From Streptomyces sp. ST2-7A (lineage in GTDB: Bacteria; Actinomycetota; Actinomycetes; Streptomycetales; Streptomycetaceae), in the NCBI RefSeq assembly GCF_021390475.1, contig NZ_JAJUWS010000025.1:1-64000 (forward strand): 64,000 bases of DNA, in the 5' to 3' direction. Below the pieces are notes generated by a model. It searched no databases. It saw nothing but the letters and a program-made list of their open reading frames with translations, and was not told the origin of the DNA. The translations under genes and the position numbers were made by a program. This document shows, piece by piece, positions 57,236 to 64,000 of the stretch (its first letter is position 1; each line of letters begins with the position of its first letter).

Positions 57236-58030
57236 TCATCCGCCGTCACCGTTCCCGGGCACCGGCCGGACGCTCTGTCCCGGCGCCAGCAGGTGCACCC
57301 GGACCCCCGGGGCCAGCCGCCCCGTGTGCCGCACGAACTCGTCACCCGGCGAGGAGAACTCGTGCGGGCGCACCCCTTCCAGGCCCAGCGGCCAGAAGGT
57401 GCCGAAGTGCACCGGCACCGCCGCGGCCGGGGCCAGCAGCGCCGCCACCCGGGCCGCCTCCCGGGCGTCCAGGTGACCGGGGCCCAGGAAGGGGCCCCAG
57501 CCGCCGACCGGCAGCAGCGCCGTGTCCACCCGCCCCACCGCTTCCGCCATGCCGGGGAACCATCCGGTGTCCCCGGCGTAGTAGGTGCGCGCGCGGCCCT
57601 CGATCACGAATCCCAGCGGTTCGACCCGCAGCCGCGCGCCCGGCCGTCGTCGACCGTCGTGCGCGGCGGGTACCGCGCGCACCCGTACGGTGCCCACCGA
57701 CAGGCTGTCGCCGGCCGCGACCTCGCGCAGTTCCAACCCGCGCCGCCGCGCCAACCGGCGCAGCGCCGGGACCGCCCGGACGGCTCCCCGGGGCAGTACC
57801 ACGGTGGTGCCCGGCTCCATCCGCCCCAGGGAGGCCAGGTGCAGGTGGTCGCCGTGCAGGTGCGAGATGACCGCGACGTCCGCGCGGTGGGCGGTGGTGG
57901 GCGGGACCGCACCGGTGCGCCGACGCAGCAGGTACAGCCAACGGGGGAAGAGCGGGTCGGTGAGTACGGTCGTGCCCGAGTCCCGCACGCTCGCCGTGGC
58001 ATGTCCCCACCAGGTGATCTCCACCGCCAT
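57236..58030 (-). CDS. MBL-fold hydrolase (UlaG/NAPE-PLD-like)
   Basis: The 264-residue protein begins MAVEITWWGHATASVRDSGTTVLTDPLF, the signature of MBL proteins related to UlaG and NAPE-hydrolysing phospholipase D. It has the zinc motif ISHLHGDHLH at 55-64. Further metal ligands appear in AGDTGWFPGMAEA and VPVHFGTFWPLGLEG. It is unlike the shorter MBL protein at 14768-15433. ATG 58030 has GGGAGC upstream. It precedes the DedA gene by 49 bp, a pairing that hints at lipid-linked substrates, but this is inference. Confidence 0.86.
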   Translation of the reverse strand: MAVEITWWGHATASVRDSGTTVLTDPLFPRWLYLLRRRTGAVPPTTAHRADVAVISHLHGDHLHLASLGRMEPGTTVVLPRGAVRAVPALRRLARRRGLELREVAAGDSLSVGTVRVRAVPAAHDGRRRPGARLRVEPLGFVIEGRARTYYAGDTGWFPGMAEAVGRVDTALLPVGGWGPFLGPGHLDAREAARVAALLAPAAAVPVHFGTFWPLGLEGVRPHEFSSPGDEFVRHTGRLAPGVRVHLLAPGQSVRPVPGNGDGG

Positions 58031-58389
58031 TCCCGCTCCCGTCCTCCGGCGGCCGGGTTCCCCCGGGTCCGCCCGCGATCCGTTTCCGCTCGTCGGTCGG
58101 CTCCCGACCCGTCGCCCCCGTACCCACCGGGCCGCTCCCCGCACCCGTTCCACCACCGGGTACCGCTTGGTACGGACGGGAACGCCCCTCCCGGCAGCCT
58201 ACGCGTCGTGCCCCGACGGCCGGGCGGGCCCGGACGCCCGACGGCCCGGACCGCCGTGGCCGGCACCACCGCGTCGGACCCCGGGCGCCCGTTCGACCGG
58301 GTGCTTCCGGAAGAATGGCCCGCACCGCGGACCGGACGGACCCGGACCGGACGGTGACAACGGGCGGTATCGACACGAAAGGCGGTTCC

Positions 58390-60636
58390 GTGCGCGAAGC
58401 GGTGCGACGCGGACTGGCGGGGGCCCTGCTGCGCGGGCTCACGGTGTGGGCGGTCGGCACCCTCACCCTCATCGTCCTCGCCGCCCTGCTGCCGCGCCTG
58501 CGGCTCCAGCATCCCGAGGACGACTCGCCGACCGGTATGGGGGTCACCGCGGCCCTCGCGGCGGCCGTCTTCGGCGTTCTCGGCGCCCTCATCTGGCCCT
58601 GGTTGGTGCGGGCCCTGCTGCTGGTACCCGCCCTGGCGCTGGGCCTGCTGGTCTTCCTCCTCAACGGCTCCCTGCTGTGGTTGGCGCTGACCCTCCTGCC
58701 GCAGAACCGGGGAGAGGTCGGCACGGGCACGGCCGTGGTGGTCGCGGCCGTGCTCTCCGCCGCGACCTCGGCGACGGGCACCGGCCTGGCCACCCGGGAC
58801 CCGCGCGTGTTGCGCCGTCGGTTGCGCCGGATGGCCGGGCTGCGGGGCCGGGACCGCCGGCCGACCGGTTCCGCCGCCGACACGGTGCCCGCCGGGTTCG
58901 TCTTCCTCCAGCTCGACGGGGTGGGGCACGAAATTCTGCGCGAGGCGGTGGCGGGTCCCGAGCCGCTGATGCCGACCGTGGCCCGGCTGTGTGCCGACAG
59001 CCACCGCGTGCTGCCCTGGCACACCGACTGGCAGAGCCAGACCGGGGCCGCGCAGCTGGGCATCCTGCACGGCAGCAACCACGACGTGCCGGCCTTCCGC
59101 TGGTACGAGAAGGAGACCGGCACGCTGATGGTCAGCAACCGGCCCTCCAGCGCGGTGGAGATGCAGCGCCGGGCCCGGGAACGCACCGGCTCCCCCGGCC
59201 TGCTGGCCGACGGCGGCGCGAGTCGGGGGAACCTGTTCACCGGCGGTGCCGAGCAGTCGGCGCTGGTGCTGTCGGTGGCCGGCCGACAGTCATTCGGCCG
59301 CCGGTCGCGGGCCGGTTACTTCGCGTACTTCTCCGACCCGGCGCACGCGGTGCGCACCGCCGGGTCCTTCGTGGTCGAGGTCGGCCGCGAGGTCGTCCAG
59401 GCTCTCCGGTCCAGGGTGCGCGGCGATCACCCGAGGGTGCCCCGGGGTGGCCTCTACCCCTTCGTCCGGGCGTTCGCCACGGTCGTGCAGCGCGATGTGG
59501 TGCTCGCCTCCGTCCTGGGCGACGTCCTCACCGGGCGGCGCGCCGTCTACGCCGATCTGGTGGCCTACGACGAGGTCGCCCATCACTCCGGCCCGCGCAG
59601 CCCCGATGTCCGGAAGGTGCTGGCCCGCCTGGATCGCTGCGTCGAACTGATCGAACGCGCCATCGAGCACGCCCCGCGCCCCTACCACCTGGTGCTCCTC
59701 TCCGACCACGGGCAGAGCCACGGGGAGACCTTCGAGGCGGCCTACGGGATGCGGCTGGAGGCACTGGTCCGCGCCGGCTGCGGTGCCCCGGTCCCCCGGG
59801 AGCGGCGACCCCGGCACGAGTCGGGGGCCGAGGCCCTCGGCGCGGTCCGGGTGGCCCTGCACCGCCCCGAGGAGGGAGCCGAAACGGAGCGGGCCGGGCA
59901 CGTCCGGGCCCGCGCCGCTCGGGGACGGGGGAATCCGCCGGTCACGGCGACCCCCGGTCGGCGATCCCCTACGGTGGGGTCCCCGGGGCCCGTCGCGCCG
60001 ACCGTGCGGCCGGGCGCCGACCCGGTGGTCCTGGGCTCGGGCAACCTCGGGCTGGTCTCCCTGCCCGATCTGCCGGGTCGGGCCACCCGACAGCGGATCG
60101 ACGCCGCCCATCCCGCCCTGCTGCCGCTGCTCGCCGGTCACCCGGGCATCGGCTTCGTGCTGGTGGAGGACGAGCGGCACGGCCCCGTGGTGCTCGGGCG
60201 AGGGGGCGAGCACCGACTGGTGGACGGGACGATCCTGGGGAACGATCCGCTGGCGCCCTTCGGCCCCCATGCCGCCGGGCGGGTGCTGCGCACCGCGCGC
60301 TTCCCGCACGCCCCGGACATCATGGTGAACTCGGCGGTGGACCCGGCGACGGGCGCCGTGCACGCCTTCGAGCAGCAGATCGGTTCGCACGGCGGGCTGG
60401 GCGGGGAGCAGTGCCGGGCGTTCCTGCTGGTGCCCCGGGACCTGGGCGACCCGACGGGAGCCGGGGACGGTTCGGAGACCGGGAACACCGGGGAGCTCGT
60501 GGGCGCGGAGGCCGTCCACCGGGTCTTCCGGCGGTGGCTGGAGGAGGCCGCCCGGAGCGGCCCGGCGGCGGACGGGAACGCCGACGGCCCGCCGGGCCCC
60601 CGTGGAGGGGACCCGGCGGGCCGGGCGGCGAGCTGA
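58390..60636 (+). CDS. Membrane-anchored type I phosphodiesterase/alkaline-phosphatase-fold protein
   Basis: The 748-residue protein starts at GTG 58390 (after AAAGGCGG; an upstream ATG at 58315 is less likely). Four hydrophobic helices occupy the first ~150 residues (LTVWAVGTLTLIVLAALLP, VTAALAAAVFGVLGALIWPWL, ALALGLLVFLLNGSLLWLAL, TAVVVAAVLSAATSA). The catalytic domain follows: FVFLQLDGVGHEILREAV (metal Asp), SQTGAAQLGILHGSNHDVPAFRWYEKE (nucleophile region), AYDEVAHHSGP and LLSDHGQSHGETFEAAYG. A Pro/Arg-rich insert splits the domain near residue 510. It probably acts on envelope lipids or glycopolymers. Confidence 0.85.
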   Translation: MREAVRRGLAGALLRGLTVWAVGTLTLIVLAALLPRLRLQHPEDDSPTGMGVTAALAAAVFGVLGALIWPWLVRALLLVPALALGLLVFLLNGSLLWLALTLLPQNRGEVGTGTAVVVAAVLSAATSATGTGLATRDPRVLRRRLRRMAGLRGRDRRPTGSAADTVPAGFVFLQLDGVGHEILREAVAGPEPLMPTVARLCADSHRVLPWHTDWQSQTGAAQLGILHGSNHDVPAFRWYEKETGTLMVSNRPSSAVEMQRRARERTGSPGLLADGGASRGNLFTGGAEQSALVLSVAGRQSFGRRSRAGYFAYFSDPAHAVRTAGSFVVEVGREVVQALRSRVRGDHPRVPRGGLYPFVRAFATVVQRDVVLASVLGDVLTGRRAVYADLVAYDEVAHHSGPRSPDVRKVLARLDRCVELIERAIEHAPRPYHLVLLSDHGQSHGETFEAAYGMRLEALVRAGCGAPVPRERRPRHESGAEALGAVRVALHRPEEGAETERAGHVRARAARGRGNPPVTATPGRRSPTVGSPGPVAPTVRPGADPVVLGSGNLGLVSLPDLPGRATRQRIDAAHPALLPLLAGHPGIGFVLVEDERHGPVVLGRGGEHRLVDGTILGNDPLAPFGPHAAGRVLRTARFPHAPDIMVNSAVDPATGAVHAFEQQIGSHGGLGGEQCRAFLLVPRDLGDPTGAGDGSETGNTGELVGAEAVHRVFRRWLEEAARSGPAADGNADGPPGPRGGDPAGRAAS

Positions 60637-60654
60637 CCCGGACGGGCCGCCGGG

Positions 60655-61815
60655 TCAGTTGGTCACGAGGGTCAGACCCCACTGCGACAGCATCGGGTTC
60701 ACCGGCTGGTGGTAGGTGGTACCACCGGTGCGGCAGTTGCCGGAGCCACCGGAGGTGACGCCCTGCGCCTGCGAGCCGGAGATGAACGAGCCGCCGGAGT
60801 CACCGGGCTCGGCGCAGGCCGAGGTCCGGGTCAGACCGCTGACGGTGCCCTGGGGGTAGGTCACCGAGGTGTTGTGCTGCTGGATGGTGCCGCAGCGCCA
60901 GCCCGTGGTGGAGCCGGAGCGGCAGATGGAGGAGCCGACCGGCTGCTGGGTGGAGCCGGTGACCCGCACGCCGGTGGTGTTGGAGGTCCGCACCCAGGAG
61001 GTGGGGATCCAGTTGCTGTTGACGGAGACCCAGGCCATGTCACGGCTGGGGAAGACCGAGCCCTGGAAGGTGCCCTGGGAGACCCGGTTGTAGCCGGTGG
61101 TGGCGTTGCCGACCCGACCGCAGTGACCGGCGGTCACGAAGCCCGGGGTGGTGCCCCGGCGCACCGAGAAACCGACCGAGCAGCGACCGCTGCCGATGTA
61201 GTAGGCGTCGCCGCCGATCAGGTCGTAGAAGGTCTGGGGCTGCTCGTCGGACTCGACGATCTCCAGCGCGGAGGCGTCGACACCGTTGGCCTCGGCCCAG
61301 TCCGCCGCGGCGGTGGTGTCGGAGGCGTGCACGACCACCTTGTTGGTGGGGACGTCCACGTACCAGAGGGGGGCGTTGTCGGTCGGGTTGACCTCGGCGG
61401 CCTCGTCGAGGAGCTCCTTGACGGACTCCAGCTCCGCCAGGCTGTGCTCGACGACCTTCGCCTCGGCCCCGGCGGCGCGGATCTCCGCGGCCTCGGCGCT
61501 GTCGCTGGTGGCGACGACCAGGTCGGTGGTGCCCTCGGCCAGCCAGGAACCGGCGTAGCCGTCGAGGTCGGCGCTGAGCTCCTCGTCCAGGACGGCCGCG
61601 TCGAGCTCCTCGACGATCCGGACCTTCGCCTCGTCGGCGCTCAGGCCCAGGTCGCGCTGCATGGCCTCGAGCATGCCCTCGGGCAGCTCGGCGGCGGCCT
61701 TCTCGGCGCGCTCGGCGAGCGTGGTCTCCTCGGAGGCCATCGCGGGCATCGTGGTCAGGGCCAGGGCGGTGGCCGCCAGCACCGAGCCGATGGCGATACG
61801 TCGGTTTCGACGCAT
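60655..61815 (-). CDS. Secreted S1 serine protease of the alpha-lytic/streptogrisin type
   Basis: This is a 386-residue pre-pro-protease. The Arg-rich signal peptide ends near AMA-SEE (27/28). A ~170-residue pro-domain with the alpha-lytic-protease prodomain pattern precedes a mature domain starting near YDLIGGDAYYIG (about 197). The catalytic triad is His231 (VTAGHC), Asp259 (SRDMAWV) and Ser340 (EPGDSGGS). Six Cys suggest three disulfides (212-232, 298-308, 334-363). The mature sequence resembles Nocardiopsis and Streptomyces proteases. ATG 61815 has GGGAG upstream. The pro-domain would guide folding and be cut off after secretion. Confidence 0.95.
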   Translation of the reverse strand: MRRNRRIAIGSVLAATALALTTMPAMASEETTLAERAEKAAAELPEGMLEAMQRDLGLSADEAKVRIVEELDAAVLDEELSADLDGYAGSWLAEGTTDLVVATSDSAEAAEIRAAGAEAKVVEHSLAELESVKELLDEAAEVNPTDNAPLWYVDVPTNKVVVHASDTTAAADWAEANGVDASALEIVESDEQPQTFYDLIGGDAYYIGSGRCSVGFSVRRGTTPGFVTAGHCGRVGNATTGYNRVSQGTFQGSVFPSRDMAWVSVNSNWIPTSWVRTSNTTGVRVTGSTQQPVGSSICRSGSTTGWRCGTIQQHNTSVTYPQGTVSGLTRTSACAEPGDSGGSFISGSQAQGVTSGGSGNCRTGGTTYHQPVNPMLSQWGLTLVTN

Positions 61816-62276
61816 GCTGATCTCCCTTGTGTGTGGGGGGGTGTGGGGGTGGTGGTGCGGGAGTTGCGCATGGTGACAGGTGTCGCGGATGAAGCGGGTG
61901 ATGCCGATCCGTCGTCACCACCGGTGGGGTCGTGGTGGCGACGCGGTGGGATGCGCGGGTGGGGACCGCGCCCCCGATGGGGGTTGTCGCCGGATGGTGG
62001 TCCGGACGATCGGCGGCCGCCCCGGGGGGCGCCCGCTGTGGGGGTGTTCCGGTGATGAAGCTAGTGGTAGCGAACCCGGGGTGTGTACCTGCCAATCAAT
62101 ACCTCTTGTGATGCGATGGAAAGTGATCCGACGGTTCCCACGTGGTGTACGGATGGCGGCGGAGGGATGGCCGGACGATGCGGGTCGCCCCTCGCGCGCT
62201 CCCGGCGCGTTGGGCACCGTGCCGTGACCACCGCACCCCCGGGTGCGGGAAAAGGGGTACCGGGAGGGACCGCGGG
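61816..62276. promoter_or_regulatory. Protease upstream region
   Basis: No gene is visible in 460 bp. The first ~45 bp are a skewed C/A-rich leader on the minus strand. A lower-GC patch at 62055-62120 includes a minus-strand TTGGCA-like -35, the best candidate for the protease promoter, but no clear -10 at 17-18 bp. Confidence 0.35.
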
Positions 62277-63236
62277 TCAGGAAGCGGTGCCGAAGCGGGC
62301 GTGCGCCGCCAACCACTTCGCGTACCGGGGGTTGCGCCCCGCCGCGTCACGGTGCACCTGACGGGCGTGCATCACCACGGCGGGCGCGGCACCGGCGGCG
62401 GCCGACGCCGGATGCCAGCCGATGAGATGACGCCAACTCAGGGGCGAGCCCGCCAGGGGAAGGGTGACGACACCGGGGGTCGGCGGGAAGATCGCCCGGC
62501 ACAGCGCCACCGCCCGACCGAGCTGGACCAGATGCACGCAACCGGAGGTATCCATCTCATAAACAGATGACGGGGCGAAGCCGGCCCGGGCGCAGGCGGC
62601 GTAGAAGCAATCCCCGAAACAACCGTCCCCGGGGGCGTCCACCCACTGCTCGCCCGCGAGGCGCTCCAACTCCACCTCCGACTCCTCCGCGAGGGGGTGG
62701 TTCTCGGACAGCATGACGAAGATCGGGTCCCGGGCCACGGTCCGCCACACCAGTTGGTCGGCGGCCGGGGGACTGGACTCGCCGCAGGTCCCGACCAGGG
62801 TGAAGTCCAGCCGGCCGGAGACCACCAGCTCGCTCAGCTCCTCCACCGACCAGCTGGTGAGGGTGGAGATCGTGGCGTGCGGATGGAGGACGGAGAGCTG
62901 GTCCACCAGCCCGCCCAGCAGGGGGCCGTGGGTCCCGCCGAGGCGGAACCGGGGGAGGTCCTCGAGGGTGTTGGCGAAGCGGACGGCCTGTTCCTGCAAT
63001 TCGCGCATGGCGGGCAACAGGACCCGGGCGCGGTCCAGAACCAGCTCGCCCAGGGGTGTGGGGCGTGCCCCGTGCCGGCCGCGCTCGAACAACGGACCGC
63101 CCAGCGCCCTTTCTATTCGCTTGAGTTGGGCACTGAGCGCCGACTGTGCCAATCCGAGCGACGTGGCGGCGCGGGTGAGACTGCCGGCCTCGTCTATCGC
63201 CCGGATGATCTTGAGGTGACGCAACTCCAGATCCAT
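62277..63236 (-). CDS. LysR-family transcriptional regulator
   Basis: The 319-residue protein has the LysR winged helix in the first 60 residues (LRHLKIIRAIDEAGSLTRAATSLGLAQSALSAQLKRIERALGGPLFERGRHGARPTPLGEL). A periplasmic-binding-like effector domain follows (FRLGGTHGPLLGGLVDQLS, LDFTLVGTC, PIFVMLSENHPLAEESEVELERLAGEQWV). Cysteines cluster in GDGCFGDCFYAACARAGF, which could sense redox but may be structural. Family regulators often act on divergent genes; here the upstream neighbour runs in the same direction, so the target is unclear. The secreted protease lies downstream. Confidence 0.9.
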   Translation of the reverse strand: MDLELRHLKIIRAIDEAGSLTRAATSLGLAQSALSAQLKRIERALGGPLFERGRHGARPTPLGELVLDRARVLLPAMRELQEQAVRFANTLEDLPRFRLGGTHGPLLGGLVDQLSVLHPHATISTLTSWSVEELSELVVSGRLDFTLVGTCGESSPPAADQLVWRTVARDPIFVMLSENHPLAEESEVELERLAGEQWVDAPGDGCFGDCFYAACARAGFAPSSVYEMDTSGCVHLVQLGRAVALCRAIFPPTPGVVTLPLAGSPLSWRHLIGWHPASAAAGAAPAVVMHARQVHRDAAGRNPRYAKWLAAHARFGTAS

Positions 63237-63654
63237 AACACGACGCTATGGGTCGAGGGCTCGACAGGGCAAGCACGAGGCCCCCGCGGACGGTGTCCGG
63301 GCCGACTTTCCCCGATGGGCGGCCCGTCACGGGTCTCTCCCGGGTCTCCTGCCGCGGAACGCCCCGGTGAGGGGCCACCGTGAGGGCGACCCCTCACCGG
63401 GGCGGAGCACCACAACGGAACGCGCCGGCCGCGTCCTCCGGGCGGGGGAGGGGGCGACCGGCGCGATCCCGGCCCACCGCCGGCGCCCGCGCGGGCGGCC
63501 GACGGCGGTGGGGTGACCCGGTGCCGTGCGGTTGCCGCGGGGGTGGATGACCGGGCGGCACCGGGGGTGCGTCCGGGCCGGGGCCCGGGGTTCCGGTGTC
63601 GGTGCTCCATCCGACGGGAGCGGGCGGGGCACCGACGGGTCCGGCGGAGCCGGA
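63237..63654. other. Intergenic region between LysR gene and fasciclin gene
   Basis: Apart from the terminator at 63361-63403 no gene or strong signal is visible in ~418 bp. The segment next to 63237 presumably holds the LysR promoter. Confidence 0.4.
63361..63403 (-). terminator. Terminator after the fasciclin gene
   Basis: GCCCCGGTGAGGGG (63361-63374) pairs with CCCCTCACCGGGGC (63390-63403) around a 15-nt loop, downstream of the minus-strand fasciclin stop at 63655. Confidence 0.7.
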
Positions 63655-64000
63655 TCAGGGCATCAGGACCTCGTCGATCAGGTAGACGGTGGCGTTCTCG
63701 GTCTGGACGTTGCCGCAGACCACGTTGGCCTCGTTGACGGTGTACTCCTCGCCGGAGCCGGAGACGGTGATCTCCTCGCCCTGGAGAGTCTCGTAGGTGT
63801 CGTCCTCCAGGTCTTCCGGCGCCAGCCGCTGGTCCACCACGTGGTAGGTGAGCACGGAGTTCAACTGCTCCTGGTCGGCGAGGAGGGCGTTGAGGTCCTC
63901 CTCCGGGATGGCCTCGAATGCCTCGTTGATCGGGGCGAAGACGGTGATGTCCTCGGCGCCGTTCAGGGTGTCGACCAGACCGGCCTCGGTCAGGGCGCTG
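63655..64000 (-). CDS. Fasciclin-domain (MPB70-like) protein, 5' end outside window
   Basis: Only the last ~114 residues are in the window and the frame is open at base 64000. They read ALTEAGLVDTLNGAEDITVFAPINEAFEAI, LNALLADQEQLNSVLTYHVVDQRL and NVQTENATVYLIDEVLMP. These are the H1 and H2 blocks of a FAS1 domain, and the protein ends directly after the domain, as in the secreted MPB70-type adhesins of actinobacteria. Such proteins are exported and cell-surface or extracellular. The signal peptide would lie beyond the window. The strong acidic bias fits a secreted protein. Confidence 0.88.
   Translation of the reverse strand, partial: SALTEAGLVDTLNGAEDITVFAPINEAFEAIPEEDLNALLADQEQLNSVLTYHVVDQRLAPEDLEDDTYETLQGEEITVSGSGEEYTVNEANVVCGNVQTENATVYLIDEVLMP

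Overview
The window is a high-GC actinomycete chromosome segment. Codons end almost always in G or C, GTG starts are frequent, and many families are typical of Streptomyces and Nocardiopsaceae: DUF6480, DUF6278, a SpoIIE-type phosphatase, an alpha-lytic-type protease and a crotonyl-CoA carboxylase/reductase locus. A Nocardiopsis-like host is possible, but this is inference. I saw no rRNA, tRNA or CRISPR array.

Layout. Positions 1-2142 are an accessory, lower-GC patch. It holds the C-terminal end of an Rhs-type polymorphic toxin, its probable immunity gene, a decayed IS5-type transposase, and a neighbour probably cut at its 5' end by that insertion. Positions 2766-15433 hold housekeeping and conserved genes: a CrtI-like oxidoreductase, inositol-phosphatase, gamma-glutamyltransferase, sirtuin, SRPBCC protein, GntR regulator, exonuclease III and an MBL hydrolase. 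Positions 15690-20877 are a tightly overlapping five-gene branched-chain amino-acid-type ABC importer (livFGHMK order). Positions 21131-22628 carry pssA-psd for phosphatidylethanolamine synthesis. Positions 22883-33289 are the ethylmalonyl-CoA region: ccr, ethylmalonyl-CoA mutase, a CitE-type lyase, a MaoC-type hydratase and an acyl-CoA dehydrogenase. Next to them are a TetR regulator and a fused 3-hydroxyacyl-CoA dehydrogenase. Together these would convert acetoacetyl/crotonyl-CoA to glyoxylate and propionyl-CoA, and supply ethylmalonyl-CoA extender units.

Positions 33760-44233 carry a frameshifted pentapeptide-repeat gene, prfC, and a small odd cassette bracketed by two nearly identical MerR genes (a 0.52-kb direct duplication). 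The cassette holds a DUF2795-like protein, a zinc-ribbon protein whose C-terminus looks like a tyrosine-recombinase core-binding domain, and a possible small structured RNA. A SulP transporter, an MFS transporter and a pseudouridine synthase follow. Positions 44305-46090 form a nitric-oxide response pair (hmp, nsrR). Positions 46208-64000 carry an EEP nuclease, a gene broken by a 7-bp tandem duplication, and a PAS-GAF-PP2C-HATPase signalling phosphatase. They also carry two methyltransferases, a coupled DppA/M20 peptidase pair, a CBS protein, DedA, an MBL protein, a membrane phosphodiesterase, a secreted S1 protease, a LysR regulator and the 3' part of a fasciclin gene.

The most distinctive observations are these: paired 13-bp palindromes (GGCAC-N3-GTGCC) interleaved with the ccr promoter; a divergent, apparently leaderless ggt/sirtuin promoter built on one palindrome; the MerR-bracketed cassette; and three genes with explicit, explainable frame disruptions (transposase, pentapeptide protein, and the gene at 47.1-47.6 kb).
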